From: a virus
Length of the DNA: 33,917 bases
IMG/VR virus record: IMGVR_UViG_3300031839_001622
Location: 1 to 33,917 of that record
Strand: one strand, 5' to 3'
Shown one piece after another: positions 1 through 6,506 of the stretch (within the stretch, counting starts at the first letter, position 1; every line of letters begins with the position of its first letter). A program made the position numbers and the translations under genes. The notes under the pieces are model-generated. The model did no database searches. It saw nothing but the letters and a program-made list of their open reading frames with translations, and was not told the DNA's origin.

Positions 1-151
1 TCCCCAAGCCCTCCCCACTTCGCGAAAATTGCCCGCCCTCACCAGTCAGCGTCAGGCGCGCTAGCGCCTGTCTCTTTCCCTCTCCCTCCCCAAACTCCCC
101 CAATTGGGGACCCGTAGGGAAGGGGCGCGGGGAAGGGCGCGGCGGCAGGGC
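1..151. repeat. Left copy of 151-bp terminal direct repeat
   Basis: The first 151 bases match the last 151 bases without any gap. Seven positions differ (18, 45, 101, 105, 115, 120, 134), and every difference is an A/C or G/T exchange. A repeat that starts at the first base and stops at the last base is what an assembled circular molecule gives when its contig ends overlap, so this is probably terminal redundancy and not a biological duplication. The copy holds TCCCCAA heptamers, the hairpin CAGGCGC-GCTA-GCGCCTG (52-69) and the dyad CCCCAATTGGGG. Confidence 0.9.
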
Positions 152-292
152 GGGCGTGATTTCGCCTTGCGCGATGGCGGCAGCAGCGATCAGCAAGGGC
201 CGTTCGGCCGTCGCGGACATGCCCGCCGACACCTGAACGGCAGAAGGGGCGGCAAGAATGCCGCCCGCTTGATCTGATGTTAAATTCGCCAT
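2..292 (-). CDS. Hypothetical protein, partial, running off the window start
   Basis: This open frame begins MANLTSDQAGG at 292 and stays open to the first base of the window. If the molecule is circular it continues into the right end and stops at 33762-33764, giving about 97 residues. The N-terminal half is Ala-rich; the C-terminal half is low-complexity Gly/Glu/Pro because it crosses the TCCCCAA repeats read on the minus strand. A GGGA lies about 7 bases before the ATG, and heptad operator site A lies 16 bases upstream. That position is the main argument for a real gene. No family is recognised. The C-terminal part could instead be non-coding control DNA. Confidence 0.4.
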   Translation of the reverse strand, partial: MANLTSDQAGGILAAPSAVQVSAGMSATAERPLLIAAAAIAQGEITPALPPRPSPRPFPTGPQLGEFGEGEGKRQALARLTLTGEGGQFSRSGEGLG

Positions 293-304
293 CCTGAAAT
301 CCCA

Positions 305-335
305 TGCAGCTTGCTAGCGTGCTAGCAAACTATCA
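305..335. promoter_or_regulatory. Heptad operator site A
   Basis: The site contains a perfect dyad, TTGCTAGC-GT-GCTAGCAA (311-328), followed by CTATCA. It fits the pattern shared by six sites: an outer TGATAGC-like heptad, one base, an inner TGCTAGC heptad, two bases, then the inverse complements. It lies 16-40 bases upstream of the minus-strand start at 292. No TTGACT box is visible here, so the promoter is less clear than at sites B and E. Confidence 0.7.
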
Positions 336-356
336 CTTGGGGCGCAAGCGCGACGT

Positions 357-857
357 TCAGCAGTCCCCGCACCACCCGGCAGCAATGCAGCCGGGACAAG
401 CGGCCCCGTCGGGGGTCACAACGTCGGGGAACGCGTCATGGATCGCGCGGGACACGGCCGCCGCCGCCTCGGCCAGAACGGCCGCAGCATCAGCCACCGC
501 GCGCAGCCCTGCCGCCGGGGGCGCGGCTGGCGGAACGCCGTCCAGCGTCGATTTCAGACCATCAAGCGCGCCGCGCAGATCGCCCCAGGCCCCGGCCACA
601 TCAGGGGGAAGCGCGGGGGCGGGTTCCGGGGAGTCCTGGCGGGCGGGGAAGGACAGGGGCGCGGGGACGCGGCAGGGGGCGTAACTGCCCCGACTGATCG
701 CCGCGACCCGCAGCGGCCCCGGCGGAACCTCGGGGACCGGACCCCACACCGCCAGCGTGGCGCAATCAACACACAGCGGCCGTTCGTCCGAAGTCCAGAA
801 CGCGGACGCCTCGGGGTGACGGCCGCAAGCATCGCAAGCGGTCAGTTCGTCAGTCAT
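357..857 (-). CDS. Hypothetical Cys-rich small protein
   Basis: The protein has 166 residues from ATG 857. A longer in-frame start exists upstream, but 857 overlaps the helicase stop by 8 bases, the usual spacing in this operon. The N-terminus carries CDACGRH, then CVDC about 20 residues on, which together could bind one zinc. The C-terminus has a second cluster, CPGCIAAGWCGDC. The middle is Ala/Pro-rich and probably helical (LRAVADAAAVLAEAAAAVSR). Two Cys-rich ends around a helical linker suggest a small zinc protein, perhaps DNA-binding or part of the replisome, since it is the last gene of the primase-helicase operon. No named family is recognised. Confidence 0.6.
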   Translation of the reverse strand: MTDELTACDACGRHPEASAFWTSDERPLCVDCATLAVWGPVPEVPPGPLRVAAISRGSYAPCRVPAPLSFPARQDSPEPAPALPPDVAGAWGDLRGALDGLKSTLDGVPPAAPPAAGLRAVADAAAVLAEAAAAVSRAIHDAFPDVVTPDGAACPGCIAAGWCGDC

Positions 858-2550
858 AGCTTGACCTATCCCCGGCGAAATCCGGCGCGGCAAGATATTT
901 GCGCACCAGTTCGTCATCCTGCCAAGTGAAGCCTTTGAAAACCATGTTTCCATTGTATTTCCCTTTCTCGAATCCCTTTTCCGTCAGGTTGTCGCGCAAG
1001 GCCGCGTCCGAAAACACGCGCGCGCCGTTCTCGCGCGCCCACGCCTTGAAAGCCCGGAAGAATTCAGGCGTTGGGGTGCGGGCCTTGGGGTCCAGCGTTG
1101 CGCAATCCTTCAGGAACGAACCCACGGGGTCCGCCGCTTCCATGATCTTGTCTTTTAGCGTCTGCATGACCTCGGGCGGGTCAATCCCGGGCGGCGTCCC
1201 ATACCCCCCCTCTATCCGGGTGTAGAAATCCCGGAACCCATCCAGCATCCAATTCAGAATCCCAGGCAGTTCGCCCATAAGTTCCGCCTCGGCCTGCAAT
1301 TCCGTCTTGCGCTTTTCGGGCGGAAGTTCGCGCAGATTGACCTCAAGCGGGATAAATACCAGACGCCGCCGCGTGCCCTCGTCCTCATCCTTGATCTTGG
1401 GGGTTCGGTTGAACGAAATCACGGGGATTGCCGTAGGCCGATAAATAAACTGATCCTTGTTCAGACCACGGACCGGGCGCAGATCCCCACCCGTCAGCGA
1501 CTTGATTTTCTTTGCGCTGAAAACGTCCGTCACGGCCGGTTCCGACGCGATGATAACCCGCGCGCCGGGCAGGTCCATTTCCTCGGGGGTGGCCTGCGAT
1601 GGCGATTGCGATTGCGTTTGCAGGAACATTTCCACCCGCGCCGGGGCCGCATAGCCACCGAACGCGTCCAGCACCTCGCCAAGAATTTTCGTCAGGGTGG
1701 ACTTGCCGTTGCCACCGCCGCCGCGCAACAGCAGCGCGACCTGCGCCACGTTGCGCCCGAACAGCAGCGCGCCCGCGCATCGCTGGAAACAGGCCCGAAC
1801 GGCCGCGTCCGGGAAAATCAGTTCCATGAACGCAACCCAATTCGGGCAGTCCGCACCGGGGACAAACGGCACACCCGCGCATTTCGTGGGGTGCGACGAA
1901 CGGTCAACCGGCTTCAGCCAGCCGCGCCGCCATTCGGACAAGGGCGTGGGTTGACCGTTGACCATTTCGCGCGGGGGCTGATCCTTTGCGGCCCGCAGGT
2001 CCACCATGCCATTCTTTACGACCAGGACCCAGGGATTCGAGTCCAATTCCTGAACCTCAACCCGGACTTGCCACGCGGCCGCCTCTAGCGCCTTTTTTTG
2101 CTTGTCCACGTTGCCGCACTTGATCTTGTGCGCGGTCAGCTTTGCAATCAGTTCCGCGCGCAGGTCCTGCGCCACGTCGTCCAGGTCCACATATCGCTTG
2201 CCCTTGCCGCCCTTGGACGCCTTTTCCGCCTCGGACCGCATCCGCCGATTCAACGTGAATTCGTCAAACTCGCGCGTCTTTACCGCGTCGATTTCCTCTT
2301 GAATCAGGGCCGGAAGGCGGGCCGCGATCTCGGCCGCACGCAGGCCGCCCGACTGGAACGAAAAGCGGTTGCCATCCCATACCCCCCAATCCTTGCCGCT
2401 CACGAATATCATATCCGCCGCATAGGCGGCCAGCAGGCGCGCCGCGTTCCCCGCGTCGTTCAATTCAAGGTCCGCGCGCTCCTGCACCGTCAGCGCAAAC
2501 CGGGCCGGGGTGGCGTCCGCAAAGTGACGGCCCGCCAATTGGTCAATCAT
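850..2550 (-). CDS. P4-type SF3 replicative helicase (DUF5906-like)
   Basis: The protein has 566 residues from ATG 2550, whose ATGA overlaps the stop of the primase gene. The Walker A motif GGGGNGKST lies near the middle, followed by acidic and sensor-like segments (ARVIIASEP, then PVISFNRTPKI) and an arginine-rich EGTRRRLVFIPL segment. This is the superfamily 3 order of phage/plasmid primases of the P4 and D5 type. The N-terminal 200 residues are a D5-type region that usually precedes the ATPase. It has no Toprim or CHC2 zinc finger; these are in the upstream gene, so the P4 alpha activities are split between two translationally coupled proteins. Its job is probably unwinding at the phage lytic origin. 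Confidence 0.88.
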   Translation of the reverse strand: MIDQLAGRHFADATPARFALTVQERADLELNDAGNAARLLAAYAADMIFVSGKDWGVWDGNRFSFQSGGLRAAEIAARLPALIQEEIDAVKTREFDEFTLNRRMRSEAEKASKGGKGKRYVDLDDVAQDLRAELIAKLTAHKIKCGNVDKQKKALEAAAWQVRVEVQELDSNPWVLVVKNGMVDLRAAKDQPPREMVNGQPTPLSEWRRGWLKPVDRSSHPTKCAGVPFVPGADCPNWVAFMELIFPDAAVRACFQRCAGALLFGRNVAQVALLLRGGGGNGKSTLTKILGEVLDAFGGYAAPARVEMFLQTQSQSPSQATPEEMDLPGARVIIASEPAVTDVFSAKKIKSLTGGDLRPVRGLNKDQFIYRPTAIPVISFNRTPKIKDEDEGTRRRLVFIPLEVNLRELPPEKRKTELQAEAELMGELPGILNWMLDGFRDFYTRIEGGYGTPPGIDPPEVMQTLKDKIMEAADPVGSFLKDCATLDPKARTPTPEFFRAFKAWARENGARVFSDAALRDNLTEKGFEKGKYNGNMVFKGFTWQDDELVRKYLAAPDFAGDRSSYD

Positions 2551-3647
2551 CGACACGATTTCAGCCTTTCCGCATTCTCGGACGCCGCAAGGTCCGCAAA
2601 GTCCATATCCAAGTCCCACCGCCCGGCCGGAACCGTCAGCAGGACGCGCAAGCCCCGACCCTCAAGCCGGGACTTTGCGCTTTCGTATAGTTCCCGGGCC
2701 TCGCGCGGCCGCTTGCTGGACCCCTCCCCAAGTAGAAGGACCTCGGACACGCCGGGGCGCGGGGTCCACAGGCTGGCAAGGTCCTGCGCCGGTCCCGTGA
2801 TCGCGCCGCGCGATAACCCGGCCTCGGCCGACCAGCCGACATGGCCCGCCGCCATCAGGCCCGACCACCCGGCCAGCGTTGTTTCAATCCCCTCACCCAC
2901 GACAACGGCGGCCGTGGGCGATGAAAGGGCGCAGGGCTGGCCGAACATTTCCCCGGTCCGGCCAAGCCATTGCTTGGCGACCTTGGCCCCGTCAGGGTGG
3001 CGCGCGCGGCCCGTGGCCGTGATCCAGGTTCTATGAACCCCGACCAGCGAACCGCGCCCCACGGCCGCGACCATTGCCGGACCCTGGAAGGCCGGGCGAT
3101 CCCCGTCGCGGGCCGTCAAGGACGGTTGCAGGCGCAAGGACGGGGGGACACCCCCGATTGCGCGCAGATCGACACCCCGGGCCGCCAGATAGTCCGCCAG
3201 CAGGGGCGCGCCCCGTTCGGCCGTGCCCCACAACTGGCGGGCGATGCGCTCCCCCTCGGCCGCCCTGCGGGCGGTTTCGCGCTTGGCGTTAGCCTTGGCT
3301 CGTTCGCGCTTGGCCGTCAGTTCCGCCTTGCGTTCGTCCGACATTTCACCGGCCACCCCGGCCTGATCCGCCAGACGACGAACGGCCGTTGTGAAGTCCA
3401 CCGCGTCCAGCGCCATAACGAAGTCAATAACCGTTCCGCCCGCGCCGCACCCGAAACACTTGAACCACCCGCCCGCGCCGCCCTTTTCGACAACGTGAAA
3501 CGATGCCGTCGCCTCGCCATGAAGGGGGCAAGGCCCCCACCAATCGCCGCGCGCGGGGGCCGATTTGGCAAGGTCCCAAACCACCCCCGACGCTTCCACC
3601 ACCTCGCGCAAAGAAACCTGCGCCTTGATCCGATCCGACTTGTTCAC
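2547..3647 (-). CDS. DNA primase with CHC2 zinc finger and Toprim domain
   Basis: The protein has 366 residues. The CHC2-type zinc finger is in the first 75 residues: CPLH, then CFGC about 25 residues later. A charged helical stretch (about 105-135) follows, then a Toprim-type domain with the acidic motif VVVGEGIETTLAGW near residue 250 and a later LLLGEG. Families of this layout synthesise RNA primers on single-stranded DNA. It is the first gene of an operon with the SF3 helicase (ATGA overlap). Its start lies 27 bases downstream of operator site B, which overlaps a good promoter, so its expression is probably repressed by the heptad-binding protein. Confidence 0.87.
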   Translation of the reverse strand: MNKSDRIKAQVSLREVVEASGVVWDLAKSAPARGDWWGPCPLHGEATASFHVVEKGGAGGWFKCFGCGAGGTVIDFVMALDAVDFTTAVRRLADQAGVAGEMSDERKAELTAKRERAKANAKRETARRAAEGERIARQLWGTAERGAPLLADYLAARGVDLRAIGGVPPSLRLQPSLTARDGDRPAFQGPAMVAAVGRGSLVGVHRTWITATGRARHPDGAKVAKQWLGRTGEMFGQPCALSSPTAAVVVGEGIETTLAGWSGLMAAGHVGWSAEAGLSRGAITGPAQDLASLWTPRPGVSEVLLLGEGSSKRPREARELYESAKSRLEGRGLRVLLTVPAGRWDLDMDFADLAASENAERLKSCR

Positions 3648-3668
3648 GGCCGCCCCTCTTGCTCTTTT

Positions 3669-3702
3669 GCGGGTGATAGCTTGCTAGCGTGCTAGCAGTC
3701 AA
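3669..3702 (-). promoter_or_regulatory. Primase promoter with heptad operator site B
   Basis: The intergenic gap before the primase gene holds TGATAGC, T, TGCTAGC, GT, GCTAGCA (plus strand 3674-3697). Read on the minus strand, TTGACT is followed after 18 bases by TATCAC, a plausible -35/-10 pair with the heptads filling the spacer. A protein bound to the heptads should block RNA polymerase. Site E has the same geometry in front of 8816. Confidence 0.75.
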
Positions 3703-3707
3703 GGGGT

Positions 3708-4469
3708 TCAGGTCAATTCCGCCGCCAGACCCGAAACCAGCCTGCGGGCGTTCGCCTGAAACGCGGCCCGGGCAAACCCCCGGGGAGTGGCGGACCTGAT
3801 GTTTTTGGTTTTCATCGACTTGCCCCCCAATTTTTTCCAGATCAGCGACCCCCCGTAAGAGTCGCCCAAGGGGACCGGCCGCCGCTCGGGCATGACGAAT
3901 CCGCCGCCCGTCCACAGGCAAGTCCGCTTTGTGTATGCGTCCCGGTCCGGGATATAGTCCGGCCAGCGCGGGTGCCGGGCCTCGCCCTCGGGGATATAGC
4001 CCCCGAATTCATTTGGGTTGAACGTATGGTCCGGCCTGCGCCAAAACGTGGACAGGACGGACGCGGGGTTTTCTGCAAACCAGGCGCAGCCAAGGGCCGC
4101 GCCCAGATCGCCGCACCATTTGGCCCGGTCCGCCGCCTTGTGCTGAAACAGCGGGTCAACGGCCCGCTTGGCAGCGAAATGCCGCGCGCCGGACACGGCC
4201 ATGTCCGTGCAGACCGGAAACGACGACAGGAACACCGCGCGCCCCGCGAACCTGTCCGCCAGCCCCATGACGTTGCCACGGTCCCACAGGTCCAGCCGCT
4301 CTTTCGTGATGGAACCGCCACCCGGAAACCGGGTCACGTCGCCCGCCTCGGAATGCTGAATGTCAAAGCAATAGCAGTCGAAACCGGCGCGCGCCCACGG
4401 CAAAACCGCCTCGCCCGTATAGCAGTAAAGGGACAGCACAACGGGCCGCCGAATTTCACACATGAACAT
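3708..4469 (-). CDS. Cytosine-C5 DNA methyltransferase-like protein
   Basis: The protein has 253 residues from ATG 4469, one base after the stop of the HD gene. Motif I is probably LSLYCYTGEAVLPWARAGFD (SAM binding). FDIQHSE fits motif II, SFPVCTDMAVSG carries the PC dipeptide of motif IV with the likely catalytic Cys, and FAENPASVLS fits the ENV-type motif VI. The family would transfer a methyl group to cytosine in DNA. The protein is short for this class and no clear target-recognition domain or late motifs are visible, so activity and specificity are uncertain. No restriction enzyme lies nearby, so an orphan phage methylase protecting its own DNA is likely. Confidence 0.72.
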   Translation of the reverse strand: MFMCEIRRPVVLSLYCYTGEAVLPWARAGFDCYCFDIQHSEAGDVTRFPGGGSITKERLDLWDRGNVMGLADRFAGRAVFLSSFPVCTDMAVSGARHFAAKRAVDPLFQHKAADRAKWCGDLGAALGCAWFAENPASVLSTFWRRPDHTFNPNEFGGYIPEGEARHPRWPDYIPDRDAYTKRTCLWTGGGFVMPERRPVPLGDSYGGSLIWKKLGGKSMKTKNIRSATPRGFARAAFQANARRLVSGLAAELT

Positions 4470-4470
4470 A

Positions 4471-5076
4471 TCAGGACACCCCCAATTCATCAGCGCGGGC
4501 GGCAATCAGGGCCTTGGCACGGGCGATGAAAAGGTGCGCGTCGAACCTCTGAACATGGGCCTGCGCCTGCCAGAACCGGAACCATTTTTCCGCCACGGCC
4601 AGCCATTCGTCCGGGACCTCGGGGGCGGGCGACCAGTCCCCCTTAACGCCGATGAAATGCCGCTCACAGTCCAGGGCCAGCCGGTCAATCTGGCCGACCT
4701 CGGCCGCGAAATCGACCGGGACGCGGGCCACGCCCGCAACCGCCGCCCACAGGCCGGATTCAATCGGCCCGAAGTCCCGCAACAGGCACTTAACGGGCGT
4801 GACCTGATCGCCCAGGACATATTCCGGGGCGTCATGCAGAAGGGCCTGAAGGCGGGTGGCGATGGGCAGGCCCATCTGATCCGCGACCGCCTCGCAAAAT
4901 AGCGAATGCCACGCCACCGAATAAAACGGCAGATCGCGCCGCGTATGGCCGCCAAACCGCACCTTGGCGGAAAGCCCGTGGCCTATATCCTCAATTCGGA
5001 TCGCCTCGGCCGTGGGGTTGAGCACGTCCAGCAAGCCGGACCCCGTGAAAACGATTCCCCGGAATTTCATGTCCAT
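4471..5076 (-). CDS. HD-domain phosphohydrolase (YfbR-like nucleotidase type)
   Basis: The protein has 201 residues; GAAGGA precedes ATG 5076 at good spacing. The HD signature is visible: SVAWHSLFCEAVA supplies the first His, LLHDAPEYVLGD the HD pair, and a later Asp follows in QIDRLALDCE. These residues bind a divalent metal. Phage homologues are usually annotated as HD hydrolases or 5'-deoxynucleotidases that act on dNMPs. The gene sits between a DNA methyltransferase and small unknown genes in the early operon, which fits a role in nucleotide pool control. The substrate cannot be told from sequence alone. Confidence 0.8.
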   Translation of the reverse strand: MDMKFRGIVFTGSGLLDVLNPTAEAIRIEDIGHGLSAKVRFGGHTRRDLPFYSVAWHSLFCEAVADQMGLPIATRLQALLHDAPEYVLGDQVTPVKCLLRDFGPIESGLWAAVAGVARVPVDFAAEVGQIDRLALDCERHFIGVKGDWSPAPEVPDEWLAVAEKWFRFWQAQAHVQRFDAHLFIARAKALIAARADELGVS

Positions 5077-5087
5077 TTTTCAGTCCT

Positions 5088-5336
5088 TCAGAAAAGCGCG
5101 GCCTGCGCCTCATGGGGCGCGGGGGCGACCTTGGCGCGCGGGGTGATATGATTCAGGGCAGCATCCGCCCGGGCCTTCCAGTTCTCGGCCCGGGCCTTGC
5201 ATTCAGGACGGCCACAAACCCACATGACCGTCCGCATTCGCGGCGGCAGGGCCTTGGGGTTTTTTCGGGAATAACCGAAAGCGGCCCAGGGGACGCCACA
5301 GCAGGCGCAGGGGCGGGCTTCAGGCAGTCCGGCCAC
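5088..5336 (-). CDS. Small zinc-finger-like protein
   Basis: The protein has 82 residues and probably starts at GTG 5336, overlapping the previous gene by 17 bases. ACACCGV near the N-terminus and VCGRPECKAR about 30 residues later give a CxxC-x(n)-CxxxxC arrangement that could hold one zinc. The second half is basic and then Ala/Pro-rich. An internal ATG (MRTVMWVC) would lose the first Cys pair, which argues for the GTG. Function is unknown; a small nucleic-acid-binding accessory protein of the early operon is possible. Confidence 0.6.
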   Translation of the reverse strand: MAGLPEARPCACCGVPWAAFGYSRKNPKALPPRMRTVMWVCGRPECKARAENWKARADAALNHITPRAKVAPAPHEAQAALF

Positions 5337-5574
5337 GGATCGCCACCGCAGCGTCCAGTTGCCGGGACAGGCGGCGCAGGTCCGCAGCCTGCGCCCGGGA
5401 CAGAAGGTCGCCTGCCGGGCGATGTTCGCGAACGATGGCCGAAAGCAGGAACGTGGCCGAAAAGGCCGCGAAATCGGACGGCACGTCAGCCACGCGGCAC
5501 AGCTTCAGCGCCACCGCCACGGACGGCAACGACGCGGGGAACAGATCGACAGACCGGGCTGCACTTGATTTCAC
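5320..5574 (-). CDS. Hypothetical protein, 84 aa
   Basis: The ATG at 5574 overlaps the stop of the preceding gene (ATGA) and the stop overlaps the next gene, so it is held in the leftward operon by translational coupling at both ends. The protein is mostly helical and Ala/Leu-rich, with a basic C-terminal part (RAQAADLRRLSRQLDAAVAIRGRTA). No motif or family is recognised. Confidence 0.6.
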   Translation of the reverse strand: MKSSAARSVDLFPASLPSVAVALKLCRVADVPSDFAAFSATFLLSAIVREHRPAGDLLSRAQAADLRRLSRQLDAAVAIRGRTA

Positions 5575-6158
5575 GACGCAGCCCCCACGATCAGCGCCAG
5601 AACCCGGCCGATATGGCGATGAAGGATCAGCGATCCGGCATCCGCGCGCGAAATGCGCTGCGCGGCCGCCACCCGGGCCAGAAACAGGGCCGTCTTTTCC
5701 GTCAACGGGGCCTGAATGCCCCGGACACAGGGGGCGGCAAGCACGGTTCCGCGCTTGATTGACCCTTTCGCCTTCAGAAGCCCGGCGGGGGCCGTGCCCT
5801 TCAGGTCCGCGACCGTGAAAATCTCAGGGAAGGCCGCGACATACCCCAGGACCAGCGCCACAGCCTCGCCCCAAAATGTCAGGCCCATCGCCGCCGAAAT
5901 TCTGGAAAGTTGGGCCTCGGTCGCGGAAAAGGCCCGGACCGACTGACACAGCCCCGCCGGATGCTGCACCGGGTCAACCGGAACGCGATTCAGGAAGCCC
6001 GGGCGAGACAGGTTCACGGAAAGCAACGTGTCCAGATCGGACGCGCGGAATTCCGCCACCGCGCGGCGGTTCGCCGCCTGCATCATCCGCCGGGCCGTGA
6101 CCGGCGAACCCACACAGATTGACATTTGTTCATTGAAATCATTGTGTTGCAGCGACAT
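5571..6158 (-). CDS. Hypothetical protein, first gene of the small-gene cluster
   Basis: The protein has 195 residues, with GAGGGG at good distance before ATG 6158. The N-terminal third is polar and helical (TARRMMQAANRRAVAEF); the centre holds WGEAVALVLGYVAAFPEIFTV; the C-terminus ends in a hydrophobic stretch (GRVLALIVGAAS) too short to call a membrane segment. It is transcribed divergently from repA across a 348-bp gap holding operator site C and the iterons, so it may be controlled together with plasmid replication. No family is recognised. Confidence 0.65.
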   Translation of the reverse strand: MSLQHNDFNEQMSICVGSPVTARRMMQAANRRAVAEFRASDLDTLLSVNLSRPGFLNRVPVDPVQHPAGLCQSVRAFSATEAQLSRISAAMGLTFWGEAVALVLGYVAAFPEIFTVADLKGTAPAGLLKAKGSIKRGTVLAAPCVRGIQAPLTEKTALFLARVAAAQRISRADAGSLILHRHIGRVLALIVGAAS

Positions 6159-6220
6159 TTAGCTGGCCCCTCTCGCGATCCATCGGGGCAAACCGTCGCC
6201 CCGTGGAATCATCGTTTAGA

Positions 6221-6247
6221 TGATAGCAAACTAGCGCGCTAGCTATT
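6221..6247. promoter_or_regulatory. Heptad operator site C between leftward operon and repA
   Basis: The site reads TGATAGC, A, AACTAGC, GC, GCTAGCT: two heptads followed by inverse complements with minor changes. On the minus strand it ends in GCTATCATCT, where TATCAT matches the -10 consensus at five of six positions and points at the gene starting at 6158. A protein bound here could act on both divergent transcripts. The AT-rich iteron region starts about 190 bases to the right. Confidence 0.7.
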
Positions 6248-6351
6248 TTTTCGCCTTTAAGACGAATTTTTATCACTCGCGCGGGTTGAACCTTTCGCGG
6301 CGCTATGGCGTTGCGGGTTCAAGGATCAATGCGCAACGAATCGCGCGGGAA

Positions 6352-6406
6352 AGTGTTATATAGTGTTAGATTCTAGTGTTACGGGTCCGATTTTGTCGCG
6401 TAACAA
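6352..6406. repeat. AGTGTTA repeats and TGTTACG/CGTAACA dyad
   Basis: AGTGTTA occurs three times (6352, 6362, 6375), the first two exactly 10 bases apart. The third extends into TGTTACG, which is followed after about 15 bases by its inverse complement CGTAACA. Repeats of this size next to iterons may bind the initiator in another form, a host factor or a repressor of repA. The role is inferred from position only. Confidence 0.55.
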
Positions 6407-6435
6407 CCTGAATTTTCATTGCAAATTTCACCGTC

Positions 6436-6501
6436 CTGCATCTAAAAACACGAAACCCTGCATCTAAAAACACGATTCGCTGCACTCAAAAACACGAAAG
6501 G
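6436..6501 (+). repeat. Three 22-bp iterons upstream of repA
   Basis: Three direct repeats begin at 6436, 6458 and 6480, a period of exactly 22 bases (two helical turns). The core is CTGCATCTAAAAACACGA; the third copy varies to CTGCACTCAAAAACACGA. They end about 6 bases before the repA start and merge with its ribosome-binding site AAAGGGAAAC. Iterons in this place normally bind the Rep protein for initiation and may let it repress its own gene. Confidence 0.85.
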
Positions 6502-6506
6502 GAAAC

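Larger units (their letters stand above)
6248..6506. other. Candidate plasmid replication origin (oriV)
   Basis: This is the rest of the 348-bp divergent gap, the longest non-coding stretch in the window. It is richer in AT than its surroundings. It holds three AGTGTTA repeats and a dyad (6352-6406), then three 22-bp iterons ending at the repA ribosome-binding site. Iterons just upstream of an initiator gene are the usual layout of RepA-type plasmid origins. No exact DnaA box was noticed. Confidence 0.6.

Noticed and set aside
52-69. Hairpin CAGGCGC-GCTA-GCGCCTG as a seventh heptad operator
   Set aside because: It contains GCTAGC only in its loop region and lacks the TGATAGC outer heptads and spacing.
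1-151. Diversity-generating retroelement template/variable repeats
   Set aside because: The imperfect terminal repeats differ by A/C and G/T in both directions, not only at adenines of one copy, and no reverse transcriptase is present.
39-305. 88-residue minus-strand frame beginning MGFQDGEFN
   Set aside because: It is arginine-rich and has the composition of a shadow frame; the overlapping frame MANLTSDQ is better placed and closes properly across the junction.
2098-3695. Long plus-strand frames opposite the primase and helicase genes
   Set aside because: High-GC antisense frames with Arg/Pro/Gly-rich composition; the minus strand carries clear domain motifs.
3708-4469. Restriction-modification system
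   Set aside because: No endonuclease or specificity gene lies near either methyltransferase.
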